Both the position numbers and the translations under genes were made by a program. From Hyphochytrium catenoides (Eukaryota > Sar > Hyphochytriomycetes > Hyphochytriales > Hyphochytriaceae): a stretch of 19,030 bases of DNA. Shown in pieces: positions 9,901 to 18,983 of this stretch. Each line of letters opens with the position of its first letter. The stretch's first letter is position 1. The notes beneath the pieces are model-generated. The model did no database searches. It was given only the letters and a program-made list of their open reading frames with translations, and was not told the origin of the DNA. The DNA is taken from NCBI GenBank assembly GCA_900088475.1, contig FLMG01000323.1, forward strand, positions 1-19,030. Direction: 5' to 3'.

Positions 9901-11471
9901 AAGTATTGCAGTGATAATGTCGACGGAGTCGGGAGTCAACCTATTCTTCGTTAGCAGGTCTTTTGCAAGGGCCTGCAGAACTTTTCGGTGCCGTGTCCCC
10001 CGCAACTTCTTTATCAAAGGCTGGTATGAGGCTCCATCCGCATTAAGGCCCAATAGCTCCATCTTCTCCAGGGTCACCCAAAGTGTCCCAAGATCAGTCT
10101 CCGAGTCCATTGCAGTCACTATGTGCTGGTGCATAGCCTTGTCTGCTCAGAGGAACGATGAGCAGTGAAGAGTTCAACTATTGCGTAAAGAAACAAAAAT
10201 ACGTACCGATATGATGGCCTCTGGCCTGCAACTTTTCGACGAGACTGAGGCAAAGATTAAGGTTCCCTGTGTTCGTCGCTTCCCAAAACTGATCCAACAT
10301 CATCTCCACTTCCTTTCTTTTGGTGTAGGGCTTAGCGACAAAGCCTAGCTTTTCTACTGTCGCAATGGTGTCAGCAACTTCTTTTTCTGCGGTGGTGTCG
10401 GCATAAGGGCCAAGCGCCTCTTTCATCGATCTCTTGAGTGAAAGGGTGGATGGCTGCAGTCCTACTTCCTTCATATAGCTAAAGACTTTAGACAGATCAT
10501 TGAGTCGTCCTCCTTTGACCAGATGAGTTATCCAAGGCGAGAAGTGGTCGAGTCCTGGCTGGATCCGAAGGCCTACCATCATTCTGAGAGTAGTTTCGAC
10601 TCCTTCTTTTAAGCCCGCGCTGAGTTGAGCTCTCATGAGTTTAACACAAATACCATCTATTCCTTCGCGAAAGCCTGCCTTTGCCATAAGGTGGATGGTA
10701 TAAAGCGCCTCTTCGTAGTTGCCCAATGCTGTCCAAGCTTCTCCAATTAGTTGGAAGGATTTAGCGTCGGGAAGCACTCCTGCACTCGAGAAGAAGATCA
10801 GCATTCAGTGAAGTGCCTGGGCAACATCTTGTCTTACCTGAATAGCGAACCTCTTTCACTAGTTTTTCAGCTAATGTTGGGCCTACTTCACCAAGATTAG
10901 GTGAGCAGAGCAATCGTAGAATTTCATTTAGCTGGGCAGACGATATCCTTGCCGAGGTTTGCATGAAAGCTTCCTGCAGAAACAAACCCGCCTCTGTCGT
11001 CAGACCTTCATTCAGTAAGCTAGACGCGACATTGACGATGTCGTCGGCAGACGGAACCTCTCCTCTTGCCAGCTTTGTGTCATACTGCATTTTGAACCTC
11101 GAACTACCGCCTAACTTGGGCACGATAAGTTTGCGTGGCTTTTTCAGTGCGACAGAGAGGACCCTATCCATCTCGCTCTGTAAGGTCTTCAACTGGGGAG
11201 TCTTTTTATCGAGGATGTCAAGCATTAAGTTATCTAGCTGAGGTGCCACCGTCGAGTACTGAGCTGACCGGGTCTGATAAAAGTGAGGTTGTTTCAGCGC
11301 TTCACCTGATTGGCATAAGGGAACAAGCAACGTAGGCGCAGAGCGCTGCTCCCTTAATTGGTAGAGTCTGAAGTAATGAGGTCTCTGGATAACTTCCAGA
11401 CTTCCTCGGTGATGAGCACAACCATGGTGCCTGAGCACCGTAGAACCTACTCGTAGTCTTCCCTTGAACAT
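6994..11471 (-). CDS. long mitochondrial pentatricopeptide repeat (PPR) protein, 1451 residues
   Basis: Exons on the minus strand: 11471-10838, 10779-10207 and 10142-6994. Donors are GTAAGA and GTACGT, acceptors GCAG, and both joins are in frame. An upstream in-frame GTG exists, but the first ATG is at 11471. The N-terminus is rich in Arg, His and Ser, nearly free of acids, and contains TRSAQYST, consistent with a mitochondrial presequence cleaved near an arginine. Helical PPR-type repeats recur in exon 2 (about residues 215-330), at 663-800 (for example SYELLVEGHLREHKIDEAL) and at 1328-1400 (TYEILARAYIQAGRPEGV). They are P-class-like, with degenerate stretches between; no E or DYW editing domain is visible. 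Such proteins bind organellar RNA and control stability, processing or translation. The length resembles animal LRPPRC (about 1400 residues), but orthology is not claimed. The gene is convergent with the RP2-like pair. Confidence 0.88.
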
Positions 11472-13279
11472 CGTCGTCACCTAATTCGTGAAAGTCTCCT
11501 TCTCTGACAAGACCCTAAAGATCTTACTCAAGCAATCGCACCCCATTCATTGCACCGGAGGTGTTACTGGGCATGTCTGCATCTAATCAGGACGAGAGTG
11601 CACGAACCCCACGAGTGCAAGGCTTGACAGAAACCCCTTTGGGCTCTCTCACCATCAGCAAGGGTGACACTATCGATGAAGACTGACGCGTGGATACCGC
11701 TACGTATGAAAAGCTCAGACACCGATGACGGGATGAGAGTCAATGCCGATGAGCCAAACCAATGCACACGAAGACGGTGTTCTTGACGATGAAGATCTGG
11801 TCTAGCAGCACGCCCCAATCTTCATTCATCATGAGAGGCGGATGGTGGCGCGAATCGGCCTCTCCTTATCACACCCTGTCCTGTGATGTACACTCATACA
11901 GACAGGGACATCCCAGTCGTGGAGGTCGCTAACGTGCACTCTCTAGTAGTATGATTGTCTCACTGTCTTATAATCAGCATTCGACTTGTCAGCTCTTGTT
12001 CCATCTTTTGCCTACTTGGGACAGAGTTGATGGATGATCCAGGTGCTTGGCAGCTTGGCCCTTCAATCTGTTCTAGAAGGGCACGCGGTTGATGCGCATC
12101 AGGCCTCCTCTCCCAGTCTTAATTGCCAGGTGAGTGCCTGCTTGATGCTCTAGCCGGAGCCAGAGCCCTCCACTTAGTATACGTCCTAACGGGATCTGAG
12201 AATCTGAGGAGTTGGCAAGGACGCATGGCTGTGGAGAGCTCTATTCAGGACTCGCCCGGTTGTTAAGTTAAGACCTATACCCTGCCCCAAACTCTTCTTC
12301 CGGACTGATTACCTCTAACAGCATTGCTTCTTCCGTCGCTGGAAATTGCTCATGTCAGGTCCGGATCTGCTGTGCCGGTCCCACAGCATCGCAAACGAAG
12401 TGCTGGAAGATCCTTTGCTTGTTTTACTCTTTGCTCAACATATATGCGATGACTCTATGTTAGGGCTTGATCGTTCCCCAGATCAAGACCTAGACAATTG
12501 CCGAGTTACCCGTCGAGGATAAGGCGCGACGAGAGGAGATATTCTATTGAAAAGGCCATGTCTGGGTCAGACAAGCTTAATACTACTTCAGTACGGCTCT
12601 ATCAACCCCTCCGCCCCGGCTATCGAGAGAACTGAGTCCCTCATCGCACCGCTGGGAGGATGCATTCTAGAAACCATTGCTCTCTTCATCCTTTTGGTCA
12701 CATCCACTCTAGAGTTGATGATAGAGGTAGACCTCTGTCCGATGAGGCTTAGCAACACCAGGACGAGCTCGTTTAGCAGGTCTCTGCTTGCTCAGGCAAC
12801 GAGTCTACTTCTCATCTCCTCGTCTACCTGAAGAATGAACGAGTCCTGAGGTTACCGAAGATTATCGAGGTTCATTCTCGAACCCACAGAGGGAAATCTT
12901 GTCCTGCCCTTGACGGCCTTTTGCAAGTTGCAGGCCATCCACTGACCGTTACCTCTGAGAGTGGTCATCTGACAGCAGATGGATTGCTGCTGCTCAATTG
13001 GCGAATGCTCTCCAACGTCCATTAGTGCGTGCAGGTTATCTCCATTTTCCTCCAATCAAGACATTCAGTACTTATGACGATCGGTTAAATCTTAGCGTAC
13101 AGTTGGGGATCCATCATATGAGCTTCCATTACTAGAGCACTGTGACGCATATTTCTCTCTGTGACGGATGTTTGTCTCCCAGGGAGATGATCTCATAAGC
13201 ACATGCTAAGGAGTGAATATTATTATCATACACCAGCTTGTAGCACCAGGAAGCCCGACACTGATAATAAATAACATTC
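11472..13279. other. 1.8-kb region with broken protein-like stretches, possible TE or pseudogene relic
   Basis: There is no intact gene. On the plus strand several stretches read like protein but end in stops or shift frame. One is a 37-residue ORF from 11573. Another, around 11885-11960, includes YTHTDRDIPVVEVANVHSL. Further short frames lie at 12547-12831 and roughly 12840-13020. The minus strand also has 60-120-codon frames, but these look like shadows. No reverse transcriptase, integrase, transposase or LTR pair could be recognised. Part of the right end (13132-13279) should be the 3' UTR of the helicase gene, and part of the left end the promoter of the PPR gene. Confidence 0.35.
11573..11686 (+). 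other. short ORF, 37 residues, divergent from the PPR gene
   Basis: The frame begins MSASNQDESARTPRVQGL and ends in DTIDED followed by a stop. It is acidic and Ser/Thr-rich, like a disordered N-terminus. It starts about 100 bp from the PPR start codon on the opposite strand. A GTGACA donor-like site inside it (within GGGTGACA) could make it a first exon, but no downstream exon was found. It may be the start of a decayed gene or Gag-like protein, or chance. Confidence 0.15.
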
Positions 13280-15716
13280 TTAACGTCTGAAGCCACCTCG
13301 TCCTCCGCCACGCCCACTATTACCTCCTCTGCCTCCTCTTCCTCTGCTGAAGCCTCGTCCTCCGCCTCTACCACCTCGGCCTCCGAACGAAGACGACCCC
13401 ATATTGAAGCGTGGACCTGAACCATTCTGGTGGCTACTGTACTCTCTGGCTTTGACAGTAGGTAGCGTCGAGGGGACGCTGTATGGAGAGTCTCCATCTT
13501 CAAGCAATTTCTTTAGAGTCTTTTGGCCCTCCAAGGGCAAATCGAACACGGCACCTCGGGAATCATCAGTCAACGTCATTCCCTTTACACCGTTCGCCAC
13601 CTCCTCGGAAAAGTCCCTGTTGATGGCATTCCACACATAGCGAGTTGCGAAGATGGTCTGAGGGCTGCTAAATTGGATCGTGACGAAACCTGGGGCACCC
13701 GTAAGCAGAGACTTCCGGAGCAAAGGACTAGTATAACCAGTAATGCAGGCCAAAGCTCCGGATAATGCTGCCACAGCCCCTATTTTGAGACGATTCAGTA
13801 TACATACGGTATCCTTGTAACGAACACATTACAGCATTCTCACCCTTTTCATCAATCAGCCTTTTAGCGACCTCCTCAAAAAGGGGCAGAACCTCCTCAT
13901 GGACGGCCTCGATCTCCTCGGAGGCTCCCCTGGCTGTGGCCTCAATAATCTGCTCAGGCGTCGGTGCCGCTGTATACTCAAACTTGTTTCCAGATCGTCT
14001 TTCAATCTCTTGAAGAGTATCTTTTTGCCTGGTTGTGAATAGAGTCACGCAGACGCCTTTTCGCCCAGCTCTGCCAGTCCTCCCAGACCTATGGATATAT
14101 GTCTCAACATCTGGCTTGCCAGTGAAGTTCGTCTTTGGGGGCTCATTGTTGATAACAAGATCCACTTCCATATCAATACCTCGTGCCGCAACGTCCGTTG
14201 CGATGAGGCACTGGAACTAAATAATAGCGCAAAAGACGGGTTAGTATGAGTTATTTCGCATTATAGAAGATTGTTTCTTTCAATAGAAGGGACTCAGTTT
14301 GCAGTTAAAAAGCTTATTTTTGTTGCAATCATAGACATCATGCAAAATAATGAAGCTCATCATCGTCCCCGTTACACCTCAAAGTGCAAACTGAACACAA
14401 CTACGAGTGTGAGGAAGCAGTGCCAATGATACCTTTCTTTCGCGAAAAGCTTGCATCGTTGTTTCACGCTGGCCTTGAGCAATGTCACCGTGCAGCACCT
14501 GACATTCAAACTTCAAGTCTGAGTTTACTGCCAGCTCGTTGGCCTCTTTCTTTGTCTCCACAAAGACAATTGTCCGACCCTTGCTTCCTCCGCCATACCT
14601 GCATTCCACCGTGCGTTAGGTCTAGCAATGGGATGAAGACGGGAGGGACACAAAAGCACATACACAGATATGAGGTCTCGGATTGTGGCGGGCTTCTGTT
14701 GCCAATGGCAGCTGATGGCTAGATGTTTCACATCCTTTGAAGCTCTTCCTCCATCTTTCTCAACTAGGTCAACGATTTCCTTATCATCCTTCATATACTT
14801 TTCGACCAGCTGGTTGACCCACTGTGGTATCGTCGCTGAGAACAAAAGAGTTTGACGAGGTTTTGTCCCCTGCTCCTGAATTGCCTGGAAAACTTTATCT
14901 ACATCTTCCTTGAACCCCATTTCTAACATGCGATCAGCTTCGTCAAGGATAAAGAACTCAATATCCTGGAGTTTTAAGTTCTTCCTATCCAAGTGGTCCA
15001 GAATTCGCCCTGGAGTACCAACCACAACGTCTATACCCTATCATAGTGACCATTAGCGACTAGGTATCAGCAAGCCTCATGGGGGATGCTCTTACCTGGC
15101 GCATTTCGCGTTCCTGCTTGTCATAAGAGCTGCCTCCATATATTGTGGTTGTTGTTAGGGATGGCCCCGCGGTTTTGAATTCTTCTGCTACTTGCATGGC
15201 CAGCTCACGAGTTGGAGCCATAACAATTGCTCGTGGAGCTCTGCCGTACTTGGTTGCACTCTTACTAAGGAGCTTCTCAATCACCGGCAGTGCAAAGGCG
15301 AGAGTCTTTCCCATTCCAGTACGAGCACGTCCTAGGATGTCTTTGCCGTCATAAATCTTATCGAAGGTAAGGGCTTGAATGGGAAATAAGGCTGAAATCC
15401 CTCTCCCCTCTAAGGCCGTAATGGTCTGCTGACTAAGCCGAAACTGAGTAAGAGGTGGGTTGCCCCCCTCCGCCGTATTTTGTCTCTCCGCAGCATCGAT
15501 GGATCGCGTCCGCATGCGCCGCTTGATGGGACTATCATCTGGCGAAGACGAAGCCTTTCTCTTCTTGGACTTCTTCTCCATGACGACCTCTACGTCGACG
15601 GATTCTGCCCCAGCTGCGGCAACATCCTCCAAGACAGACTTGGACTTCTCCTTCTTCTCTTTTTTCTCCTTCTTTTCCTTCTTCAGCTTCTTCGGCTTAT
15701 CCAATTTTATAGACAT
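13280..15716 (-). CDS. DEAD-box RNA helicase with GUCT domain and RGG tail (DDX21/Gu family)
   Basis: Exons on the minus strand: 15716-15096, 15037-14664, 14598-14433, 14216-13844 and 13779-13280; all phases join to give 677 residues. A Lys/Glu-rich N-terminus ([12 protein letters not shown]) and KRRMR cluster suggest nucleolar targeting. Core motifs in order: Q motif (F92, Q114), ARTGMGKT (131-138), PTRELA (168-173), TPGR (215-218), DEAD (239-242), SAT (274-276), TIVFVETK (IV), [10 protein letters not shown] (393-402) and [13 protein letters not shown] (from 429). A GUCT domain follows from about 513 to 605 ([26 protein letters not shown]), then an RGG-repeat tail (about 644-677). This architecture is that of DDX21/DDX50 and plant RH7, nucleolar ATPases that remodel rRNA and snoRNA duplexes during ribosome assembly. 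The fourth donor (GTGAGA at 13843) was chosen because it yields [10 protein letters not shown], matching the family. The 216-nt third intron carries a snoRNA candidate. Confidence 0.93.
14240..14246 (-). promoter_or_regulatory. canonical TACTAAC branch-point sequence
   Basis: On the minus strand TACTAAC occurs about 24 nt before the TTTAG acceptor at 14217. This is the optimal branch-site consensus. It supports the exon 4 boundary of the helicase and the reading of the 216-nt stretch as a real intron. Confidence 0.7.
14289..14369 (-). ncRNA. intronic box C/D snoRNA candidate targeting 18S rRNA
   Basis: It lies within intron 3 (14432-14217) of the helicase gene, on the same strand. Seen 5' to 3' on the minus strand: GGGAC (14369-14365), an unpaired G, C box ATGATGA (14363-14357), about 59 nt, D box CTGA (14297-14294), then GTCCC (14293-14289). 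GGGAC and GTCCC form a perfect 5-bp terminal stem. One nucleotide upstream of the D box starts a 16-nt antisense element whose complement, TTGCAGTTAAAAAGCT (plus strand 14299-14314), is identical to the conserved 18S segment GTTGCAGTTAAAAAGCTCG. By the D+5 rule the paired target is the C of UUGCAG, implying 2'-O-methylation there. An ATGATGT further in may be a C' box; no clear D' box was seen. The element ends about 70 nt from the 3' splice site and 45 nt from a TACTAAC branch site, a spacing typical of intron-hosted snoRNAs. Confidence 0.85.
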
Positions 15717-16099
15717 CGCACCAACTCGTAAAGTCGACTTGTGCCTTTACGCAAACGTGTTCTTGATGGACCAGGTTGTGCCTTTGCGCGGACGGCTTCA
15801 AAGGAGTCTCCTTCTGCGGAGATTGAGTGCAATGACACTGAAACTCGACTTAGGACCTAGCTACTTTAAGCCCTTAGTCTCGTCGCGAGTTACAGCCCAG
15901 GCGATCTCCTAAAGGTTAACCATTGGCTGCTCTTTCCCAGCCGCGAGCAAGGAGTAGGTTCTAAGCAGTACGAGTGAAAGACCAAGCCCGATGTCCAGGT
16001 CCAGAAGTGTCGCTTGATGAAAGCTCAGAATGCACTCGCCAACCACCAACCGATCCCGTTGACCGCTAACCGCTAAGGCCTCTATAAAATCAGACTCAA

Positions 16100-16120
16100 G
16101 GTTATCGATTTGCGATAACC
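16100..16120. repeat. perfect 8-bp inverted repeat with 5-nt loop
   Basis: GGTTATCG, then ATTTG, then CGATAACC, an exact hairpin or dyad. It lies 11 bp downstream of a TATAAAA in the divergent promoter region. A protein-binding dyad is plausible, since an intrinsic terminator has no place in a eukaryote. Confidence 0.4.
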
Positions 16121-16159
16121 CTGTGGGTAGTCAAATCAATTCTTATGTTGGGGATTATT

Positions 16160-16187
16160 TTGGGACTTGGGACTTGGGACTTGGGAC
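16160..16187. repeat. four exact tandem copies of TTGGGAC
   Basis: A 7-bp unit is repeated four times without mismatch in the divergent promoter region. It is a minisatellite-like array, possibly a repeated factor-binding site; a length polymorphism is likely. Confidence 0.75.
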
Positions 16188-16557
16188 CACGTCCGGACCA
16201 CAGCAGAGTCTAACGTGCGAGCTGACGTGACATCAGATGGAGCATGCAACAACAATAAAGATACAGCGACAATAATCAAGAGCTTGTTTATGATTCCTGG
16301 GACAGTGCACAAGCATTGGCACAAGCACTAGTAGTGCTCCCCAGAAGTAGGAGGTCAAGACCCTGTCAGGACCCCCTTTCCGCCTCCAGAAGCCCGAAGA
16401 GGATACGATATCCTGATTGCTCATTGCCGTCATCATTGCATTTTCATCTCGTGATTGGCATGCCAAGATAAGCATCCATTAAGGGAACGGCAAGAACGTT
16501 CAACAGGCTCCGTGTTATATTAACGAAGACAATAGGTCAAAACGGTCGCTCCCACTT

Positions 16558-17659
16558 ATGGCAATTCGAATATTCGGCCACGGAATCAGCCAGCCATCAA
16601 GAGCAGGTACTAGCCAACAACAAGCTTGGTTTTAGTAAGAAAACATTGCATGGCCTTATCCTAATCAGGTTTGGGACGCTTCACCCGGTGGGAACTTCTT
16701 GCTGGACTCTCTTTCTTCCTGCAGTGACATGGCTCTGTGCCATCAACAACCTTCCATATGAATTCAAGAAAGTGGACTTGGCGAAGGGCGAGGCAAGGAA
16801 GCCGGATTTTGCCAGGGTAAATCCAGCTCGTAAGGTGCCCGTTATCCAGGATGGCAACTTTACTCTATTCGAGAGGTAGGACTCATGCTGCACAACGTAA
16901 GCAATCATCATTTGAGGTCCTCACCCATCCCTCCGTCATGGACCAATCAGCCACGCAATTATGGCCTACCTGTGTAGCAAGCATGGATGGACCTCGTGGT
17001 ATCCTGAGGATGTTACAAAGCGAGCTTTGGTAAGTATCCTGAGGGCAGTAGTCAAACCTAACTCCAATTTATCGTCAGACGACACCAACAGCTCTGTCGC
17101 TTGCCACTGCTATGCAGGTTGACCAATACCTCCACTGGCATCACATCAATACGCGTCGAATCACAATTGACCTAGTCAGACATGTCGCTTTCAACCCAGG
17201 AAAGCTATCTCGCGACGCCCCGGTAAATAGCTCTCTTTTAGATTCTGAGCCGATATTCTCCGATTGCTAACCTTTATCCACGCCTGTAGGAGCTTGTTAG
17301 GGGCCGTAAAGTGGTGAACGAAGTCCTGCAGCTGCTGGAGACTTTCCTAGAGCGGCAAAGAGGAAGGTATTTGGCGAGTGAGGACCATCCCACTATTGCA
17401 GACCTGGCCTGCTATTGTGAGCTAGATCAGTTGGAGATTCTAGAGCTCTACGACTTCAGCAGCTATCCCAGAGTTACAGACTGGATGTCTCGAATGAAGG
17501 TAGAGAGCTAAACTCTTTTCTAGATACCGTCTAGTGCAATTAAAAGCTCAATGTCACTTTGTTGTGGGTATGCAGAAACTGCCGGAATATGAGGAGCAGC
17601 ATGGATCTCTTTTCAAACTTGCGCAAATTTTGAAGCAAGCTGACGCCTCCAAGCTCTAA
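16558..17659 (+). CDS. glutathione S-transferase, theta-like, 225 residues
   Basis: Exons: 16558-16606, 16725-16875, 16951-17029, 17118-17222, 17290-17499 and 17576-17659; phases join to a TAA at 17657. The N-terminal thioredoxin-like domain has SQPSRAV with S11 at the catalytic serine position of theta-class enzymes, VNPARKVPVI with the cis-proline, and E66-S67 for the glutathione gamma-glutamyl contact (FESHAIMAYL). The all-helical C-terminal domain includes VDQYLHWHH, TRRITI and the N-capping motif PTIADLACYCELDQ. Theta GSTs conjugate glutathione to electrophiles in the cytosol or mitochondria; the substrate here is unknown. No targeting peptide is seen. The exon 4 start has an in-frame alternative at 17079, after a CTAAC branch-like site, which would insert 13 residues (TTPTALSLATAMQ); I preferred 17118 because RAL-VDQYL matches the family without a gap. 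Confidence 0.9.
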
Positions 17660-17961
17660 CAGCCCGGGCGTAACCCACCATGGCTTAAACATTTTGCACA
17701 AGTCTTCTCTACGTGATGAGCACCGTACAGGGAACATAGCTGGAGATCCGTAGGATGTACAGACATGATAAAAAAGCAGATACGGAGGCTGGTTCTTCCC
17801 TTTTAGACGTAGTGCCACCTACCCAATTTTCTCCGTTACCTACTACTCAGTAATGCAGCCTATCATGCCAGGGGAAGTGTCTATGATTGCTTTGTCCGTC
17901 AAAAAAAGATTCCACCAACTTGGGAAGTGGTTCCTCCTGACACGTGGTGATTAGTTCTTAC

Positions 17962-18324
17962 ATGTCTGTAAAAGCTACAAGGAAACAACGAGGAACCATG
18001 ACAGTTGGAAAGGCGCCGTCTGAAAAGGAAAGGGAGCTCATTGTTGGGATGCTTGGTTCTGCCTCTACTAATCGTCTTTTAGAGCTTCAGAACTCAAGCA
18101 GGAAGCTTTCCAGAGGATTAAAGGACTCTAGGAATGTACCAGTACTGTACTTCTTGGTCTACCCAAGACCACTAGTAGTGCTCAAGAATTACACTGATCA
18201 TCTAACCAGGTTAACTCACCTGCAGTCAGCCCCCTGGTCAAGGGCAATATTCGCGTGGCAGGAGCGATTTGATATTGAAGTGCTCATGCCACATACCTTT
18301 TCCACTAATCTGGTTAACCGCTAA
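17962..18324 (+). CDS. hypothetical ORF, 120 residues
   Basis: The longest open frame in the right flank, begun by ATG. The first 60 residues are Lys/Arg/Glu-rich and helix-prone (APSEKERELIVGMLGS, then LLELQNSSRKLSRGLKDS); the remainder is more hydrophobic (VPVLYFLVYPRPLVVLKN). I recognise no domain. A GTACCA after DSRN and a CTGCAG before SAPWSRAIFAW could be splice sites, so the true gene, if any, may be smaller or larger. It may equally be a TE fragment or chance. Confidence 0.25.
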   Translation: MSVKATRKQRGTMTVGKAPSEKERELIVGMLGSASTNRLLELQNSSRKLSRGLKDSRNVPVLYFLVYPRPLVVLKNYTDHLTRLTHLQSAPWSRAIFAWQERFDIEVLMPHTFSTNLVNR

Positions 18325-18983
18325 GGCACCTACTTGGGTTTCTGTCTGTGGCAATAGAAAGGTTCAGTAGTTGCGTTACTGCCACTTTCCTCCAACGGCC
18401 GCTAACGCCATTTTTTCGGGTACGTGGCACTATCCTCTTCCCAAGAATTACTTGTCGGGTTTCCTATGGGTCATTTGATGGCGAGCAACTGGGTCACCCA
18501 GTGAAGAATGAACAGCTGAATGAACCAGTGATTGCTTCCTTCTGTCCCTACAAACACTAACCTTACGACGTCGTACGATGTTATGATGGTGGGCAGCGTG
18601 TGAAGCTCAGGCGTAGTCTGTGCTTGTGAAAATCTATGAGCCTACCAGCTGCAACTGGCTGCTCTAGAACCTACAAGGCGTAATCCACATGGCTCACTAC
18701 GTTTACCACCATAAACCTTCCTCCTAACAATCACACTTACTTGCTTAACCGCCATATAGCGGAGTTGACCCTACATGTTGTGTGTGTTGGTGAGAGAGAG
18801 ACCTGATCAGAAGACTTCATCATCCTTCCTCTTCCTGGACCAACTAAGAGTCCCGCAGTTCTAAATGTTATGGGTGGGGGAAGGCGATGACTTTATTGGT
18901 CCTTTTATAGGGGGCAGAGGGCCATCATCAGGAAAAGATAAGAATTCAACCCTTTGTATGGGTCTACTGGGTATGTGCTGTTA

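Larger units (their letters stand above)
15717..16557. promoter_or_regulatory. divergent promoter region between helicase and GST genes
   Basis: This 841-bp stretch separates two head-to-head genes. It contains a TATAAAA at 16083-16089, a perfect 8-bp hairpin at 16100-16120 and a four-copy TTGGGAC repeat at 16160-16187. Plus-strand open frames near the helicase start (15460-15912) are antisense shadows of its Lys-rich N-terminus. No further gene was found. Shared regulation of the two genes is possible but not shown. Confidence 0.5.

Noticed and set aside
13404-13765. Plus-strand ORFs over the GUCT-coding exon
   Set aside because: They overlap a well-supported minus-strand exon and show no domain.
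15460-15912. 150-codon plus-strand ORF with Ser/Phe-rich repeats
   Set aside because: It is the antisense shadow of the Lys/Glu-rich N-terminus of the helicase, whose AAG/GAG codons read as TTC/CTC on the other strand.
16324-18183. 14-bp sequence CACTAGTAGTGCTC present on both sides of the GST gene (16327 and 18170); the first copy is part of a 15-bp palindrome
   Set aside because: One shared 14-mer is expected about this often by chance in 19 kb, and there is no transposon structure around it.
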